Shown here: piece after piece, positions 1 to 9,426 of the stretch
How the letters are laid out: each line of letters opens with the position of its first letter
Numbering within the stretch: the first letter of the stretch is position 1
DNA from: an uncultured Lachnospiraceae bacterium
Lineage (GTDB): Bacteria > Bacillota > Clostridia > Lachnospirales > Lachnospiraceae
Assembly (NCBI GenBank): GCA_902788555.1
Contig: CADAKQ010000007.1
Coordinates: 1 to 64,000, forward strand
DNA length: 64,000 nt
Reading direction: 5' to 3'
The notes under the pieces: generated by a model
Told to the model about the DNA's origin: nothing
Databases searched by the model: none
What the model saw: the letters and a program-made list of their open reading frames with translations, nothing else
Position numbers and translations under genes: made by a program

Positions 1-46
1 GGCAACATTAAAGGAAACTGTCTCTCAAATACATAATTTATGACAT

Positions 47-101
47 AAAAAGGGGCCTCGCATAGATAAATTTAATTATCTAAAGCGACAGCCCCTTTTT
101 T
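47..101. terminator. Bidirectional intrinsic terminator
   Basis: AAAAAGGGGC (47-56) pairs perfectly with GCCCCTTTTT (91-100). The loop region contains a second pairing, TAGATAA/TTATCTA. The A-run before and T-run after the stem let it work in either direction. It separates an upstream gene outside the window from the ABC operon. Confidence 0.8.
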
Positions 102-144
102 AATGCGGGTCGACCTTGAACCCAAAACCCTTATGTTAGTTTAT

Positions 145-164
145 AATATGACTTAAGTCATATT
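145..164. promoter_or_regulatory. Perfect 20-bp palindrome, candidate operator
   Basis: AATATGACTTAAGTCATATT is identical to its reverse complement. It lies in the leader about 110 nt before the ABC ATPase start, next to a TATAAT-like hexamer (142-147). The size and perfect dyad suit a dimeric regulator. The nearby NarL-type response regulator is an obvious but unproven candidate to bind it. Confidence 0.45.
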
Positions 165-271
165 GAAATACTATCTTTTTTCACTACAAATCTTTTTTTC
201 AAACTGATAAGATAATACCATAGGAAAAGATAACAGGATATGGAATACATTTAATGAATGGAGAGGATGTT

Positions 272-1024
272 ATGGATACAATTCTTAAAACAGTTGACCT
301 GACCAAGAAGTATGATGGCAGAACCGTGGTGGATAATCTAAATATCGAGATAAAAAAGGGAGAGATTTTCGGACTTTTAGGACCGAACGGTGCAGGTAAG
401 AGTACCACCATGAATATGATATGCAATATCGTTAAGCCGGATTACGGAACGGTGGAATTTATGGGTAAGGATTTTCGGAAGAATAAGAAGGAGCTTAGCA
501 AAAGGCTTGGATATATACCTCAGAATCTTGCCATACACGGAAGTCTTAAGGCGTGGGAAAATGTAGAGCTTTTCACCTCTCTTTACGGGATTAAGGGCGA
601 GGAGTTAAAGGATAGAATTGATGAGTCTTTGGAGTATGTGGGTCTTTCTGAAAGAAGAAATGATTACGCGAAAAATTTTTCCGGAGGTATGAAGCGAAGA
701 CTGAACATAGCTTGTGCCATAGGACATCATCCGGATTTGCTCATCTTTGATGAACCGACAGTTGGTATTGATCCGCAGTCAAGAAACTTTATCCTGGAGA
801 AAATAAAGGAATCCAATAAAAACGGAGCAACTGTTATATATACAAGTCATTATATGGAAGAGGTTGAGGCTATATGCAGCCGCATAGCGATTATGGATAA
901 CGGAAGAGTGATTGCAAGCGGAACAAGCGAGGAGTTAAAGAAGCTTGTGGTTGATGATGTGGAGTCCATAACACTTGAGGAAGTGTTCCTTACCATTACA
1001 GGAAAGAAATTGAGGGATTATTGA
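272..1024 (+). CDS. ABC transporter ATP-binding protein (ABC-2 exporter)
   Basis: Nucleotide-binding subunit that should power the two membrane proteins encoded directly downstream. It has Walker A GPNGAGKS, the Q-loop region (YIPQN), the signature SGGMKRR, Walker B LLIFDEP and an H-loop (TSHYMEE). An upstream ATG at 254 is in frame, but GGAGAGG at 260-266 sits five bases before the ATG at 272, so 272 is preferred (250 aa). The C-terminal tail (ESITLEEVFLTITG) is typical of the drug/antibiotic-export (CcmA/DrrA-like) group. The stop is immediately followed by the next ATG, indicating translational coupling. The substrate is unknown; export of a lipid, drug or peptide is inferred from the subfamily and from the two-component system downstream. 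Confidence 0.9.
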   Translation: MDTILKTVDLTKKYDGRTVVDNLNIEIKKGEIFGLLGPNGAGKSTTMNMICNIVKPDYGTVEFMGKDFRKNKKELSKRLGYIPQNLAIHGSLKAWENVELFTSLYGIKGEELKDRIDESLEYVGLSERRNDYAKNFSGGMKRRLNIACAIGHHPDLLIFDEPTVGIDPQSRNFILEKIKESNKNGATVIYTSHYMEEVEAICSRIAIMDNGRVIASGTSEELKKLVVDDVESITLEEVFLTITGKKLRDY

Positions 1025-1921
1025 ATGATACGATATCTTATTAAAAATAATTTCAAAATAATGATACGAAGCGGTGTAAATATTCTTCTTTATATCGTGT
1101 GTCCGGTGCTTGTATCGGCAGTGCTTATAAGTGCTTTTTCATCGCTTATGGAAAACTACAAGCCGGACGAGGACTTTATGGTTAAGTACAGTGCTATCGA
1201 AACCAACTTCGCAGACCAAACCAACGCAGAGCAATCCGAAGATTCCGACCAAACAAACGGTATGACCAACTCATTTAATATATCCGCAATTAACATCGAA
1301 CACCCATACTTTGTTCCTGCGATTGATTCAACGGATTACTACGGGATAATCGAGGTAGTGTACTTCGGATGGTGTGCCATAGTATGTATATCCGGCCTTT
1401 TATCCAGCGAAAAAAAGAACAGGATAAATGACAAGCTTTACGTTTCCAATCTGTCGGTAATGCAAATCTATCTTGCCAGACTCATACCGCTTTCAATTAC
1501 CTGTGCACTCGGCGTATCTATTGCGGCGGTTATAGGCATGGTATTTATGGGAGTTCATTGGGGCAATCTGTTTTTGTCTGCTATCGTGGTAGTTCTTATG
1601 ATATTTGCGGCATCAGCATTTGAAATGATGTTATATGAGATAACAAACAGTATGCTGGTTACAATTATTGTTTCCTTTGCCATAGTCTGGATTTGGGGAT
1701 TTTTTGGAGGAAGCTTCGAGACCTATATGTTTTCACCGCATTCCATGACACTTAAAAATATTGATCCCATATATCACGGAAACCGGGCACTCGTGGAGCT
1801 TTCATGTATGGGACACAGCGACTATGTGTTAAGCTCGGTTATTTATTCGCTGATTATGATAGTTGTCTGTTCGCTGGTGGCAGTGCTTGCGGGAAATGTC
1901 AGAAGGAGGAAGGGCGCATGA
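1025..1921 (+). CDS. ABC-2 type permease (first)
   Basis: Integral membrane subunit of 298 aa. One membrane helix lies near residues 15-40, then a mostly soluble, Asp/Asn/Gln-rich external stretch of about 65 residues, then five more hydrophobic segments. This is the usual ABC-2 permease plan. The start codon abuts the ATPase stop, and the last four bases overlap the start of the next permease (ATGA), so the three are one operon. No residue pattern identifies a substrate. A heterodimer with the following permease is inferred from the pairing. Confidence 0.8.
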   Translation: MIRYLIKNNFKIMIRSGVNILLYIVCPVLVSAVLISAFSSLMENYKPDEDFMVKYSAIETNFADQTNAEQSEDSDQTNGMTNSFNISAINIEHPYFVPAIDSTDYYGIIEVVYFGWCAIVCISGLLSSEKKNRINDKLYVSNLSVMQIYLARLIPLSITCALGVSIAAVIGMVFMGVHWGNLFLSAIVVVLMIFAASAFEMMLYEITNSMLVTIIVSFAIVWIWGFFGGSFETYMFSPHSMTLKNIDPIYHGNRALVELSCMGHSDYVLSSVIYSLIMIVVCSLVAVLAGNVRRRKGA

Positions 1922-3204
1922 GTACGATTATTAAGTCAACACTAAAGCTTACACTTAGAAATAAGGGCTTCTGGTTTTTCCTTATAATAACACCTTTGTT
2001 ATCGGTACTTATTTTAAATATTAATCAGGATAATAATCTTGCATATTATTCCAAGGATGATGCTCCTAATATAAGCGAGCTTTCAAATACAGATGACAAG
2101 GTCGCCTACTATCGGGGCGGAGGAGAGTATGTTATAAAGGTCTATGATGCGTGCCAGAGCGAGCTTTCGGAATATCTGCTTAATAAGCTTGCTGAAAATA
2201 ATATGTTTAAGGTATGCAGAGTAAAGGCGGATGGTCTTACCAAGGAAGAGGTTGATTTGTGCGTGGAAAATGACGGCATAAATGACCGAATGGGTGCCGC
2301 CATATATCTCGATGAGAGCTTTAACCAAAAGTCAATTAATAACGAGGATAATGCTCTTACTGTTTACATTTTATCCGATGATGAAAGAGAAAAGCTTTTA
2401 ATATACGAGGTTGGACAGTGCCTGGGAAGGATACAGGCTGCCGCAACTATGGTTGGAGCCACAACTATGGATGCCGACACAACTATGGGCGTAGAGGGAA
2501 ATATCATAGAAACCCTTAGGGAGATGGATGCCGCACTTCCAAAGGAAGAAGCGTCTTTGCCAAAGGATGAATCCGATAACGGACTTACCGCACATCAGAT
2601 TAGTCAAAAAACTTTGATGGGATATGCCTTTGCATTTATGACACTCGGGTTTGTATTTTGCGGAATTATAGTTGCACATACCGCGATTAAGGAGCAAAAG
2701 GATATGGTTCTAACAAGAATCAAGCTCTCCGGTATCGGAAGCTATGAGTACTTTGCCGCCAAGCTTATAGTAAGCATAATCGTATCTATGATGCTTACGG
2801 CAATTCTCGGTATATGCTCATTTTTGGTAGATACCGATGCAATGGGTATGAACCGTTTGGAGTTTATCGGTATGATTTTCCTGCTTGGAATTATCTTTTG
2901 TTCAATCAGTCTTTTGCTGGGCAGTCTTATGGGAAATGTAATGAGTGCGAATGTTGCGGCATTTACCCTTTGGAGCTTATCGTCTATGCTGGCAGGACTT
3001 TACTTCCCGCTTGATTATACGACCAAGGCGATTAAGACATTATCCTATATTATGCCGCAGAAGTGGTTCGTTGACGGCACGGAAATGATATTAACCGATG
3101 ACAACAAAGCATTCTTTATGTTATTATGTGTTACAGTAGCATATCTTGTAATTATCATAAGCCTTGGAAGCGTAGGCATAAAATTTAAGAGCAGTGAAGA
3201 GTAA
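1918..3204 (+). CDS. ABC-2 type permease (second) with large ectodomain
   Basis: Membrane protein of 428 aa. I start it at the ATG at 1918, which overlaps the previous stop and follows AGAAGGAGGA. A longer in-frame ORF from 1804 would lie inside the preceding gene. Helix 1 is near residues 18-33, followed by a roughly 200-residue hydrophilic domain, then about five helices in the C-terminal half. This matches the YhaP/ABC2_membrane_3 style. It should pair with the shorter permease and the ATPase. The ectodomain is rich in acidic residues and has no recognised enzyme motif. Confidence 0.8.
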   Translation: MSTIIKSTLKLTLRNKGFWFFLIITPLLSVLILNINQDNNLAYYSKDDAPNISELSNTDDKVAYYRGGGEYVIKVYDACQSELSEYLLNKLAENNMFKVCRVKADGLTKEEVDLCVENDGINDRMGAAIYLDESFNQKSINNEDNALTVYILSDDEREKLLIYEVGQCLGRIQAAATMVGATTMDADTTMGVEGNIIETLREMDAALPKEEASLPKDESDNGLTAHQISQKTLMGYAFAFMTLGFVFCGIIVAHTAIKEQKDMVLTRIKLSGIGSYEYFAAKLIVSIIVSMMLTAILGICSFLVDTDAMGMNRLEFIGMIFLLGIIFCSISLLLGSLMGNVMSANVAAFTLWSLSSMLAGLYFPLDYTTKAIKTLSYIMPQKWFVDGTEMILTDDNKAFFMLLCVTVAYLVIIISLGSVGIKFKSSEE

Positions 3205-3321
3205 AATGCAGCGCAAGGATTAAAGACAGTGATGAGCCCAAGGTAGCTTAAATATTTAAGATAGTGAAGCGTTAAGCATAGTGTAAAGATTAAGAATAGT
3301 TATAAGCGAAGTGTCGGGTAG

Positions 3322-4461
3322 ATGAACGAAAGATTAAAGGATAATTATTTTGTATTTGTAAGAATATTATTAATGCTGATTCTTTGTGTGTACGGAATCA
3401 TGAATATGATACAGACAACAGGAGTATCTGTGTGGATACTCCTGCTTGTTTCGTTTTATATCGGGGCTATGACCGTAAAGGAAATCTTTGACGGCAGGGG
3501 TAGGATATATCTACTGCTCGTAGCAATATTATTTCTGTGCCTTATAATTTACTTCGGAAAATCCACCTTTCTTATGCTGGTGTTTTTTACTGTACTTGAA
3601 GTGTTTTCATTATTTCCGAAGATTGATTTTAAGTGGTATTTTCTGCCGATTCTTGGTGCATTTATCGAAAGTCCCTTAGGATGGGGTACGCAGCTTGTTT
3701 TAGTAGCGATGATGGTGGTAATATATATTCAGCATAACTTTGTGGTTAAGGATTATAAGAAACGGATGCAGGAGGATGTCAGGGTTGAGCAGAGTCTTAA
3801 AAAGGATATGCAAAGGCAGGAGTATGCATCCAAGGAGGAGCTAAGGAAGGGTATGCTGGTTGCCCAAAATCAGATACTTGAGGAAAGGGCAAATCTTTCC
3901 CAGACCTTGCACGATAAGCTTGGACATAACATTAACGGTTCCGTATATCAGCTTGAGGGAGCGAAGCTTCTTATGGATAAGGATCCCGAAAAGTCGAAGG
4001 GTATGATACAGGCGGTTATTGATCAGCTTAGAACCGGTATGGATGAGATAAGAGGTATATTGAGAAAGGAAAGGCCAAAGAAAAACAAGCTGGCGATGCT
4101 TCAATTATACAAGCTGTGCGAGGATTGTAACGGCAGGGGAGTTGAAGCGGAATTAACGGTGGAAGGAGATACCGCTCTTGTTACGGATGATATCTGGGAA
4201 GTGATTCTTGATAATGCCTTCGAGGCCGTTTCCAATTCAATGAAGTATGCAAGATGTAAGCACATAGATATAAAGCTGGTTGTGATGAATAAGGTAGTTC
4301 GGTGCAGCATAACGGATGATGGTATAGGCTGTGTCAAGATGACTGATGGAATGGGAATATCTGGGATGAGGCAGAGAGTTCGGGCGGTAAACGGCAGTCT
4401 CGGATTCGAAACAGAGGCAGGTTTTACGGTGACGATGCTTCTTCCGATAGGAGAGAGATAA
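3322..4461 (+). CDS. NarL-family sensor histidine kinase
   Basis: Membrane sensor kinase of 379 aa that should phosphorylate the response regulator one base downstream. About five hydrophobic segments fill residues 10-140. A coiled helix leads to the HisKA_3 dimerisation box, where LSQTLHDKLGH gives the phospho-acceptor His197. The HATPase region follows, with the N-box around LDNAFEAVSNSMKYA and G-boxes DDGIGC and GMGISGMRQR. The canonical NALKHA of the family is replaced by NSMKYA. There is almost no extracellular loop, so it may sense through the membrane or through the ABC transporter, as in DesK/LiaS-like systems. The ribosome site is weak. Confidence 0.88.
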   Translation: MNERLKDNYFVFVRILLMLILCVYGIMNMIQTTGVSVWILLLVSFYIGAMTVKEIFDGRGRIYLLLVAILFLCLIIYFGKSTFLMLVFFTVLEVFSLFPKIDFKWYFLPILGAFIESPLGWGTQLVLVAMMVVIYIQHNFVVKDYKKRMQEDVRVEQSLKKDMQRQEYASKEELRKGMLVAQNQILEERANLSQTLHDKLGHNINGSVYQLEGAKLLMDKDPEKSKGMIQAVIDQLRTGMDEIRGILRKERPKKNKLAMLQLYKLCEDCNGRGVEAELTVEGDTALVTDDIWEVILDNAFEAVSNSMKYARCKHIDIKLVVMNKVVRCSITDDGIGCVKMTDGMGISGMRQRVRAVNGSLGFETEAGFTVTMLLPIGER

Positions 4462-4462
4462 C

Positions 4463-5101
4463 ATGGATAAAATAAAAGTTATAATTGCAGACGACAGTGA
4501 TTTTGTTCGTGACGGTATGAAGATAATACTTGATGTGGATGATGATTTCGAGGTGCTTGGTGTGGCTTCAAACGGAAAAGAAGCGATTGAGCTTGCTAAA
4601 AAAGAAGCACCTGATATATTTCTCATGGACATACAAATGCCGGAAATGGATGGAATTGAGGCAACAAAGATTATAGTTGAGGAAGGGCTTGGAAAGGTTC
4701 TTATCCTAACTACCTTTGACGATGATGAGTTGGTAAAGCAGGCATTGAAAAACGGTGCGAAGGGTTATCTTATAAAAAATCATACACCGGAGCATCTAAA
4801 GCAGATGATAAAGTCTGTTTACTTCGGTACAGGCGTTATGGAAGCAAGCGTAATGGAGTCGCTTACCGCCGGTAATACTGCGACGTCAGGGCTTTCCGAA
4901 GGCTTTGATGCATCGCCTTATTCGCCGAGGGAGCTTGAGATTATTAAGGCGGTGGCAGAGGGGCTTTCCAATAAAGAAATAGCAGGCAAGCTGTTTATCT
5001 CCGAAGGAACTGTAAAGAATTATATAACGGGAATTCTTTCGAAGGAGGGCTTGTCACACAGAACGGCACTAGCTGTATATTATCTTACAGGAAAAAAATG
5101 A
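4463..5101 (+). CDS. NarL/LuxR-type response regulator
   Basis: Cytoplasmic DNA-binding regulator of 212 aa. The receiver domain spans residues 1-125, with the acidic pair at 10-11, phospho-acceptor Asp56 (FLMDIQMPEMDG) and the conserved Lys in GAKGYLIK. The C-terminal LuxR helix-turn-helix runs from YSPRELEII to the end, with recognition helix SEGTVKNYI. The spacing to the kinase gene (one base) shows they are co-translated. Targets are not visible; autoregulation of the ABC operon through the palindrome at 145-164 is a guess. Confidence 0.92.
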   Translation: MDKIKVIIADDSDFVRDGMKIILDVDDDFEVLGVASNGKEAIELAKKEAPDIFLMDIQMPEMDGIEATKIIVEEGLGKVLILTTFDDDELVKQALKNGAKGYLIKNHTPEHLKQMIKSVYFGTGVMEASVMESLTAGNTATSGLSEGFDASPYSPRELEIIKAVAEGLSNKEIAGKLFISEGTVKNYITGILSKEGLSHRTALAVYYLTGKK

Positions 5102-5169
5102 GTATTATATTCTTTTACAAAAATACTGATCAATCATCCAAAGAATAAAGTGTTGAAGGTACATTTTTG

Positions 5170-5198
5170 TTGAAGTTTTTAATTTACTGCTGTATAAT
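5170..5198 (+). promoter_or_regulatory. Sigma-A-type promoter
   Basis: TTGAAG (5170-5175), a 17-nt spacer, and TATAAT (5193-5198). It is placed 35 nt before the start of the membrane protein gene at 5233. Confidence 0.65.
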
Positions 5199-5232
5199 AG
5201 CTTGATCGGCACAGACTTAATGAGGGAGCGTT

Positions 5233-6897
5233 ATGAAGCAGTATAATACATGGTTTAAGGATTTTAATAAAAAATATATCGGACGGTATATCATAAATAG
5301 TATCAATTATATATATTTGTTTTTATTACTTTGTGTATTTCCTTTAGTATTTCATAATTATTATTTTGATATTACAAGGACAAGAAGCAATTTTTTTCTA
5401 AGAATTACAATAGGTTATATTATCCTGATTGCGATTGCTTATGCTTTTGAGATATATTGGACTAATTTATATAAATCAAAAAGTCTTTTTGTGGTTGAAA
5501 AGAAAGCTAATCCATGGCTTTATCCGGAGCTTTGGATGACTTTCTTTTTAATGTCTAATTTTTTTGCATATCTTATAACTCTCACAGATGATGGTATGAT
5601 TAATGCTAATTCTGCTTTTACAGGTTCTAATGGCAGACTTATGGGTTTTTCAATGTATATGGTTATAGGATTTATGTTTCTTTTGCTTTCAAGATATGCG
5701 GATATAAAGCTTCCCCTTTATGTTTTGTTTGGACTCGTGACAATTTTTTCATATTTTGTTTCAATTGTTCAACATATTGACCCGGATACAAAGCGTTTTT
5801 CGAAAATCGGCTTTGAACCAAAAGGGATGTGGGAAGGCTTTTTATTTTATGTTTTTAAGTTAAAGGATGGAATAAGTAAAAAACAGTATAATATATTTAT
5901 CTCTACTTTTGGAAATATAAATATATATGCATGCTTTATAGTGATAAGCCTGGCAGTTTTTGTATGCATGTTTATATTTTCCCAAAAGCTTTTTTATAGA
6001 ATTTTTGCCGGTATAATAGTAGCAATAGGCGGAATTGTCATTATGATAGCAAACAGCGACAGTGCATATATCGGTGTCGGTGCTGTGATGATATTAATGT
6101 TTATACTTGCCTTTAGGGATGATGTACTGATTAAATTCTTTCAAACACTTATTCTGCTCGGGCTTGGTAATCTTGGCATAGTTCTTATCAATAAATATAT
6201 GTCGGAAGTACTTAATAAAAAATATGATAAGCGCGGAGGCTTTGCCGAGCATCTTGACAGGCTTGATTATGCAGTTTTTATCTTGATTATGCTTGTGGTT
6301 ATGTATCTGATAGTATTTTTAATAAATCGAAAATTTAAGGATAAGCTTGAAGGGATGAATAAAAATAAGGCGATAATTATATTTATTTCAATTATTTTTG
6401 TTGTCGGTACCGCTATAGTTTATATAGGCAATAAAAAGCATATAGGTGCCTTTACCTTTAACTACAGATGGGGAACCTTTAGAGGCTATATATGGACAAA
6501 GAGTGTACAGCTTTTTAAAGCTGCACCTTTTATGAACAAGCTTTTCGGATATGGAAACGAATCTGTAAAAACGCTTATGACTACTTACTATTATGATGAG
6601 ATGGTTACGGTAACAAAGAAAATTTATGATAATGCACACAATGAGCTCTTGCAATATCTTGTAACAACGGGAATTTGTGGCTTGATATCTTATGTGGGAC
6701 TTTTTATAACAAGCTTTATTTATATACTTAAGAATTCTGAAAAAGATGTTGTGGCTTACATTTCGCTTGCAGTTATGCTTGGTTATTTTATACAGGGACT
6801 TATTAATCTCAATCAGCCTATTACGACACCGTTTTATTTTGTGTTCATGGCAGTCGGAGTAGGATATGTAAGAGGGCTTATGAGGAAGGATACGTAA
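5233..6897 (+). CDS. O-antigen ligase/Wzy-like polytopic membrane protein
   Basis: Membrane protein of 554 aa with about 12-13 hydrophobic segments. A long loop in the C-terminal third holds the pattern YDNAHNELLQYLVTTG (near residues 464-479) followed by Gly-rich helices. This is the hallmark of the O-antigen ligase/Wzy_C family, which transfers or polymerises undecaprenyl-linked glycans on the outer face of the membrane. GAGGGAG precedes the ATG, and a good promoter lies upstream. There are no glycosyltransferase neighbours, so its glycan partner is encoded elsewhere. Ligase versus polymerase cannot be decided from sequence. Confidence 0.7.
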   Translation: MKQYNTWFKDFNKKYIGRYIINSINYIYLFLLLCVFPLVFHNYYFDITRTRSNFFLRITIGYIILIAIAYAFEIYWTNLYKSKSLFVVEKKANPWLYPELWMTFFLMSNFFAYLITLTDDGMINANSAFTGSNGRLMGFSMYMVIGFMFLLLSRYADIKLPLYVLFGLVTIFSYFVSIVQHIDPDTKRFSKIGFEPKGMWEGFLFYVFKLKDGISKKQYNIFISTFGNINIYACFIVISLAVFVCMFIFSQKLFYRIFAGIIVAIGGIVIMIANSDSAYIGVGAVMILMFILAFRDDVLIKFFQTLILLGLGNLGIVLINKYMSEVLNKKYDKRGGFAEHLDRLDYAVFILIMLVVMYLIVFLINRKFKDKLEGMNKNKAIIIFISIIFVVGTAIVYIGNKKHIGAFTFNYRWGTFRGYIWTKSVQLFKAAPFMNKLFGYGNESVKTLMTTYYYDEMVTVTKKIYDNAHNELLQYLVTTGICGLISYVGLFITSFIYILKNSEKDVVAYISLAVMLGYFIQGLINLNQPITTPFYFVFMAVGVGYVRGLMRKDT

Positions 6898-7017
6898 AAT
6901 GATAAGTACTATGATAATTAAGGATATAAATGGATATATTATTTTGATAGATAAATCTTAGTATTGTTAAAATAATTAGAAAATATGCGATATTTGATAG
7001 AATTAAAGCGATAATTG

Positions 7018-7026
7018 TGATATAAT
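7018..7026 (+). promoter_or_regulatory. Extended -10 promoter element for tyrS
   Basis: TGATATAAT gives an extended -10 (TGnTATAAT) with only a weak -35 (TAGAAT at 6998-7003). It is about 56 nt before the tyrS start. The leader is too short for a T-box. Confidence 0.45.
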
Positions 7027-7081
7027 TCAAAAGATATGCAAATTTAAAAAGATTTTATTTGTTATGGAGGATATAAATAAA

Positions 7082-8302
7082 ATGGAACTTTATGATGAAT
7101 TAGTTGAAAGAGGACTTATTGCGCAGATAACCAATGAAGAAGAGGTTAGCAAACTTATAAATGAAGGAAAAGCTACCTTTTATATAGGCTTTGACCCTAC
7201 GGCAGACAGCCTGCATGTAGGACATTTTATGGCTCTTTGTCTTATGAAGAGACTTCAGATGGGAGGTAATAAGCCTATAGCACTTATAGGCGGTGGTACG
7301 GGTATGATTGGTGATCCGTCAGGAAGAACCGATATGCGTCAGATGATGACTCCTGAAACCATACAGCATAACTGTGACTGTTTTAAAAAGCAGATGAGTC
7401 GTTTTATTGATTTTTCAGATGGCAAGGCTCTTATGGTAAATAATGCTGACTGGCTTTTGAATCTTAATTATATAGACGTGCTTCGTGAAGTGGGTGCACA
7501 TTTTTCGGTTAACCGTATGCTTACTGCGGAGTGCTACAAACAGAGGATGGAAAAGGGCTTAAGCTTCTTAGAGTTTAACTATATGATAATGCAGGCATAT
7601 GATTTTTATATGTTATATCAAAATTACGGATGTAATCTTGAGTTTGGTGGTGATGATCAGTGGTCCAATATGCTTGCCGGAACTGAGCTTATAAGACGTA
7701 AGCTCGGTAAGGATGCACATGCCATGACTATAACACTTTTACTTAATTCAGAGGGCAAGAAGATGGGCAAAACCCAGAAGGGTGCAGTGTGGCTTGATCC
7801 AAATAAAACATCACCATTTGAGTTCTTCCAGTATTGGAGAAATGTCGATGATTCAGATGTTATAAAATGTCTTAAATTACTTACCTTCCTTCCGCTCGAG
7901 CAGATTAAAGAGATGGAAAAGTATGAGGGAAGCGAATTAAATAAGGCTAAAGAGGTTCTTGCTTACGAGCTTACAACACTTGTTCACGGAGAGGAAGAGG
8001 CTAAGAAGGCTCTTGATACCGCAAAGGGATTATTTGGTGGCGGTAATGCAGATAATATACCTACTGCCGGGCTTTCGGAGGATAATTTCAAAGAGGATAA
8101 GATTGACCTTATATCACTCCTTGTTGCTTCAGGTCTTGTTGCTTCAAGAAGCGAAGGAAGACGTGCCATAGAGCAGGGTGGAGTTACAGTAAATAATGAA
8201 AAGGTAACAGATGTAGTTGCTGCTTATGAGAAGAGTGCTTTTAATGATGAATTTATATTAAAGCGCGGTAAGAAGAATTTCAGAAAGATTGTGATTGAAT
8301 AA
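7082..8302 (+). CDS. tyrS: Tyrosyl-tRNA synthetase
   Basis: Class I aminoacyl-tRNA synthetase of 406 aa that charges tRNA-Tyr. The HIGH-type motif is DSLHVGHF, followed by the tyrosine-pocket region ([16 protein letters not shown]). The second signature is KKMGKTQKG in place of KFGKS. A C-terminal S4 RNA-binding domain ([17 protein letters not shown]) completes the usual plan. An in-frame ATG at 7064 overlaps the ribosome site GGAGG (7066-7070), so I start at 7082, which gives the normal family N-terminus [11 protein letters not shown]. It appears to be transcribed alone or with the following dehydrogenase gene. Confidence 0.96.
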   Translation: MELYDELVERGLIAQITNEEEVSKLINEGKATFYIGFDPTADSLHVGHFMALCLMKRLQMGGNKPIALIGGGTGMIGDPSGRTDMRQMMTPETIQHNCDCFKKQMSRFIDFSDGKALMVNNADWLLNLNYIDVLREVGAHFSVNRMLTAECYKQRMEKGLSFLEFNYMIMQAYDFYMLYQNYGCNLEFGGDDQWSNMLAGTELIRRKLGKDAHAMTITLLLNSEGKKMGKTQKGAVWLDPNKTSPFEFFQYWRNVDDSDVIKCLKLLTFLPLEQIKEMEKYEGSELNKAKEVLAYELTTLVHGEEEAKKALDTAKGLFGGGNADNIPTAGLSEDNFKEDKIDLISLLVASGLVASRSEGRRAIEQGGVTVNNEKVTDVVAAYEKSAFNDEFILKRGKKNFRKIVIE

Positions 8303-8367
8303 AAATACGGATTAAAGACACAGATGATAAATAATAATAAGCTTAATAATTTATCGGGAGGAGCATC

Positions 8368-9423
8368 ATGGCAGGAAGTCATATAGCCATACCTACCATT
8401 CTTAAGGTAGGTAAGGGAACTATGGAAAATTTGGGCACATATCTTAAGGATAACGAATTCCAAAATGCTGTTATATATTTTGGTAACGGACTTATAGATA
8501 TGTTTGGAAAGGATATAATAAAAAATCTGGAAAAATCAGGCATAAACATACTTGATTATATGGAGCTTGATACGGTAGATATAAATGACATTATTAATCT
8601 TGCTTTTGACATAGACTCAAAGGCACAGGTAATTCTTGGTATAGGCGGCGGCAAGGTTATAGATACTGCAAAGTATGCTGCTTATCTTCGTAAGCTTCCT
8701 TTTATAAGCATACCGACATCGGCATCCAGTGACGGCTTTTCCTCAGCCAGTGCCTCACTTATCGTAAATGGAAGAAGAACCTCTGTGCCGGCTAGGATGG
8801 CTTACGGAATAGTTGTTGACACAGATATAATCAAGAGCGCACCTGAGAAGTTTTTATACTCAGGTATAGGTGATATGGTTGCTAAGATTACCTCTTTGTA
8901 CGATTGGCTTTTTGAGTCGGAAAAAGGATATTCTGATATGAATGACTTTGCTGTTATGATTGCTAAAAAGGCTGTAAACAGCTTTGTCAGAACCCCTTTT
9001 GAAAGCATAAGGGATGATCTGTTTTTAAGAGAGCTTGTGGATTCGCTTGCCATGAGCGGAATTGCCAATGAGATAGCGGGAGGCAGCACGCCTACCAGCG
9101 GAAGTGAGCACCTTATCTCACATGCTCTTGATAAAATGCTTGAGAGGCCACAGCTTCATGGAGTACAGGTTGGTATCGCAACCTATCTTATGAGCAGGGT
9201 TCAGGATCACAGATATGTCAGAGTAAATGCTATATTTGAAAAGACAGGCTTCTGGGATTATGTAAGTACACTTGATTTAAACAGAGAGGATTATGAGAAG
9301 GCTATAGATATGGCTCCTTCAATTAAGCCTCACAGACATACTTATCTTCACGAAGAAGAGTACAGAGAGCTTGCAAAGAAAATATTGAGAGAGGACGAGG
9401 TACTTAAGAGAGTATTCGGTTAG
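8368..9423 (+). CDS. egsA: sn-glycerol-1-phosphate dehydrogenase (EgsA/AraM family)
   Basis: Predicted to reduce dihydroxyacetone phosphate to sn-glycerol-1-phosphate with NAD(P)H. The protein has 351 aa and the iron/zinc alcohol-dehydrogenase fold: nucleotide-binding GIGGGKVIDTAK, then SIPTSASSDGFSSASAS, then metal-site segments GIGDMVAK (Asp), SGSEHLISHAL (His) and LHGVQVGI (His). The SSDGF signature separates G1P dehydrogenases from glycerol dehydrogenases. The strong site GGGAGGAGC precedes the ATG. A HAD phosphatase gene starts three bases after its stop. Bacterial members (B. subtilis AraM) feed archaeal-type glyceryl ethers; that pathway is not otherwise seen here. Confidence 0.85.
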   Translation: MAGSHIAIPTILKVGKGTMENLGTYLKDNEFQNAVIYFGNGLIDMFGKDIIKNLEKSGINILDYMELDTVDINDIINLAFDIDSKAQVILGIGGGKVIDTAKYAAYLRKLPFISIPTSASSDGFSSASASLIVNGRRTSVPARMAYGIVVDTDIIKSAPEKFLYSGIGDMVAKITSLYDWLFESEKGYSDMNDFAVMIAKKAVNSFVRTPFESIRDDLFLRELVDSLAMSGIANEIAGGSTPTSGSEHLISHALDKMLERPQLHGVQVGIATYLMSRVQDHRYVRVNAIFEKTGFWDYVSTLDLNREDYEKAIDMAPSIKPHRHTYLHEEEYRELAKKILREDEVLKRVFG

Positions 9424-9426
9424 ATT

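Noticed and set aside
3205-3321. CTTAAATATTTAAG palindrome (3247-3260) as an operator before the kinase gene.
   Set aside because: Short, purely AT-rich self-complementarity is expected by chance here and no promoter is nearby.
6898-7081. T-box riboswitch upstream of tyrS.
   Set aside because: The leader after the promoter is about 50 nt, with no terminator/antiterminator pair or T-box sequence.
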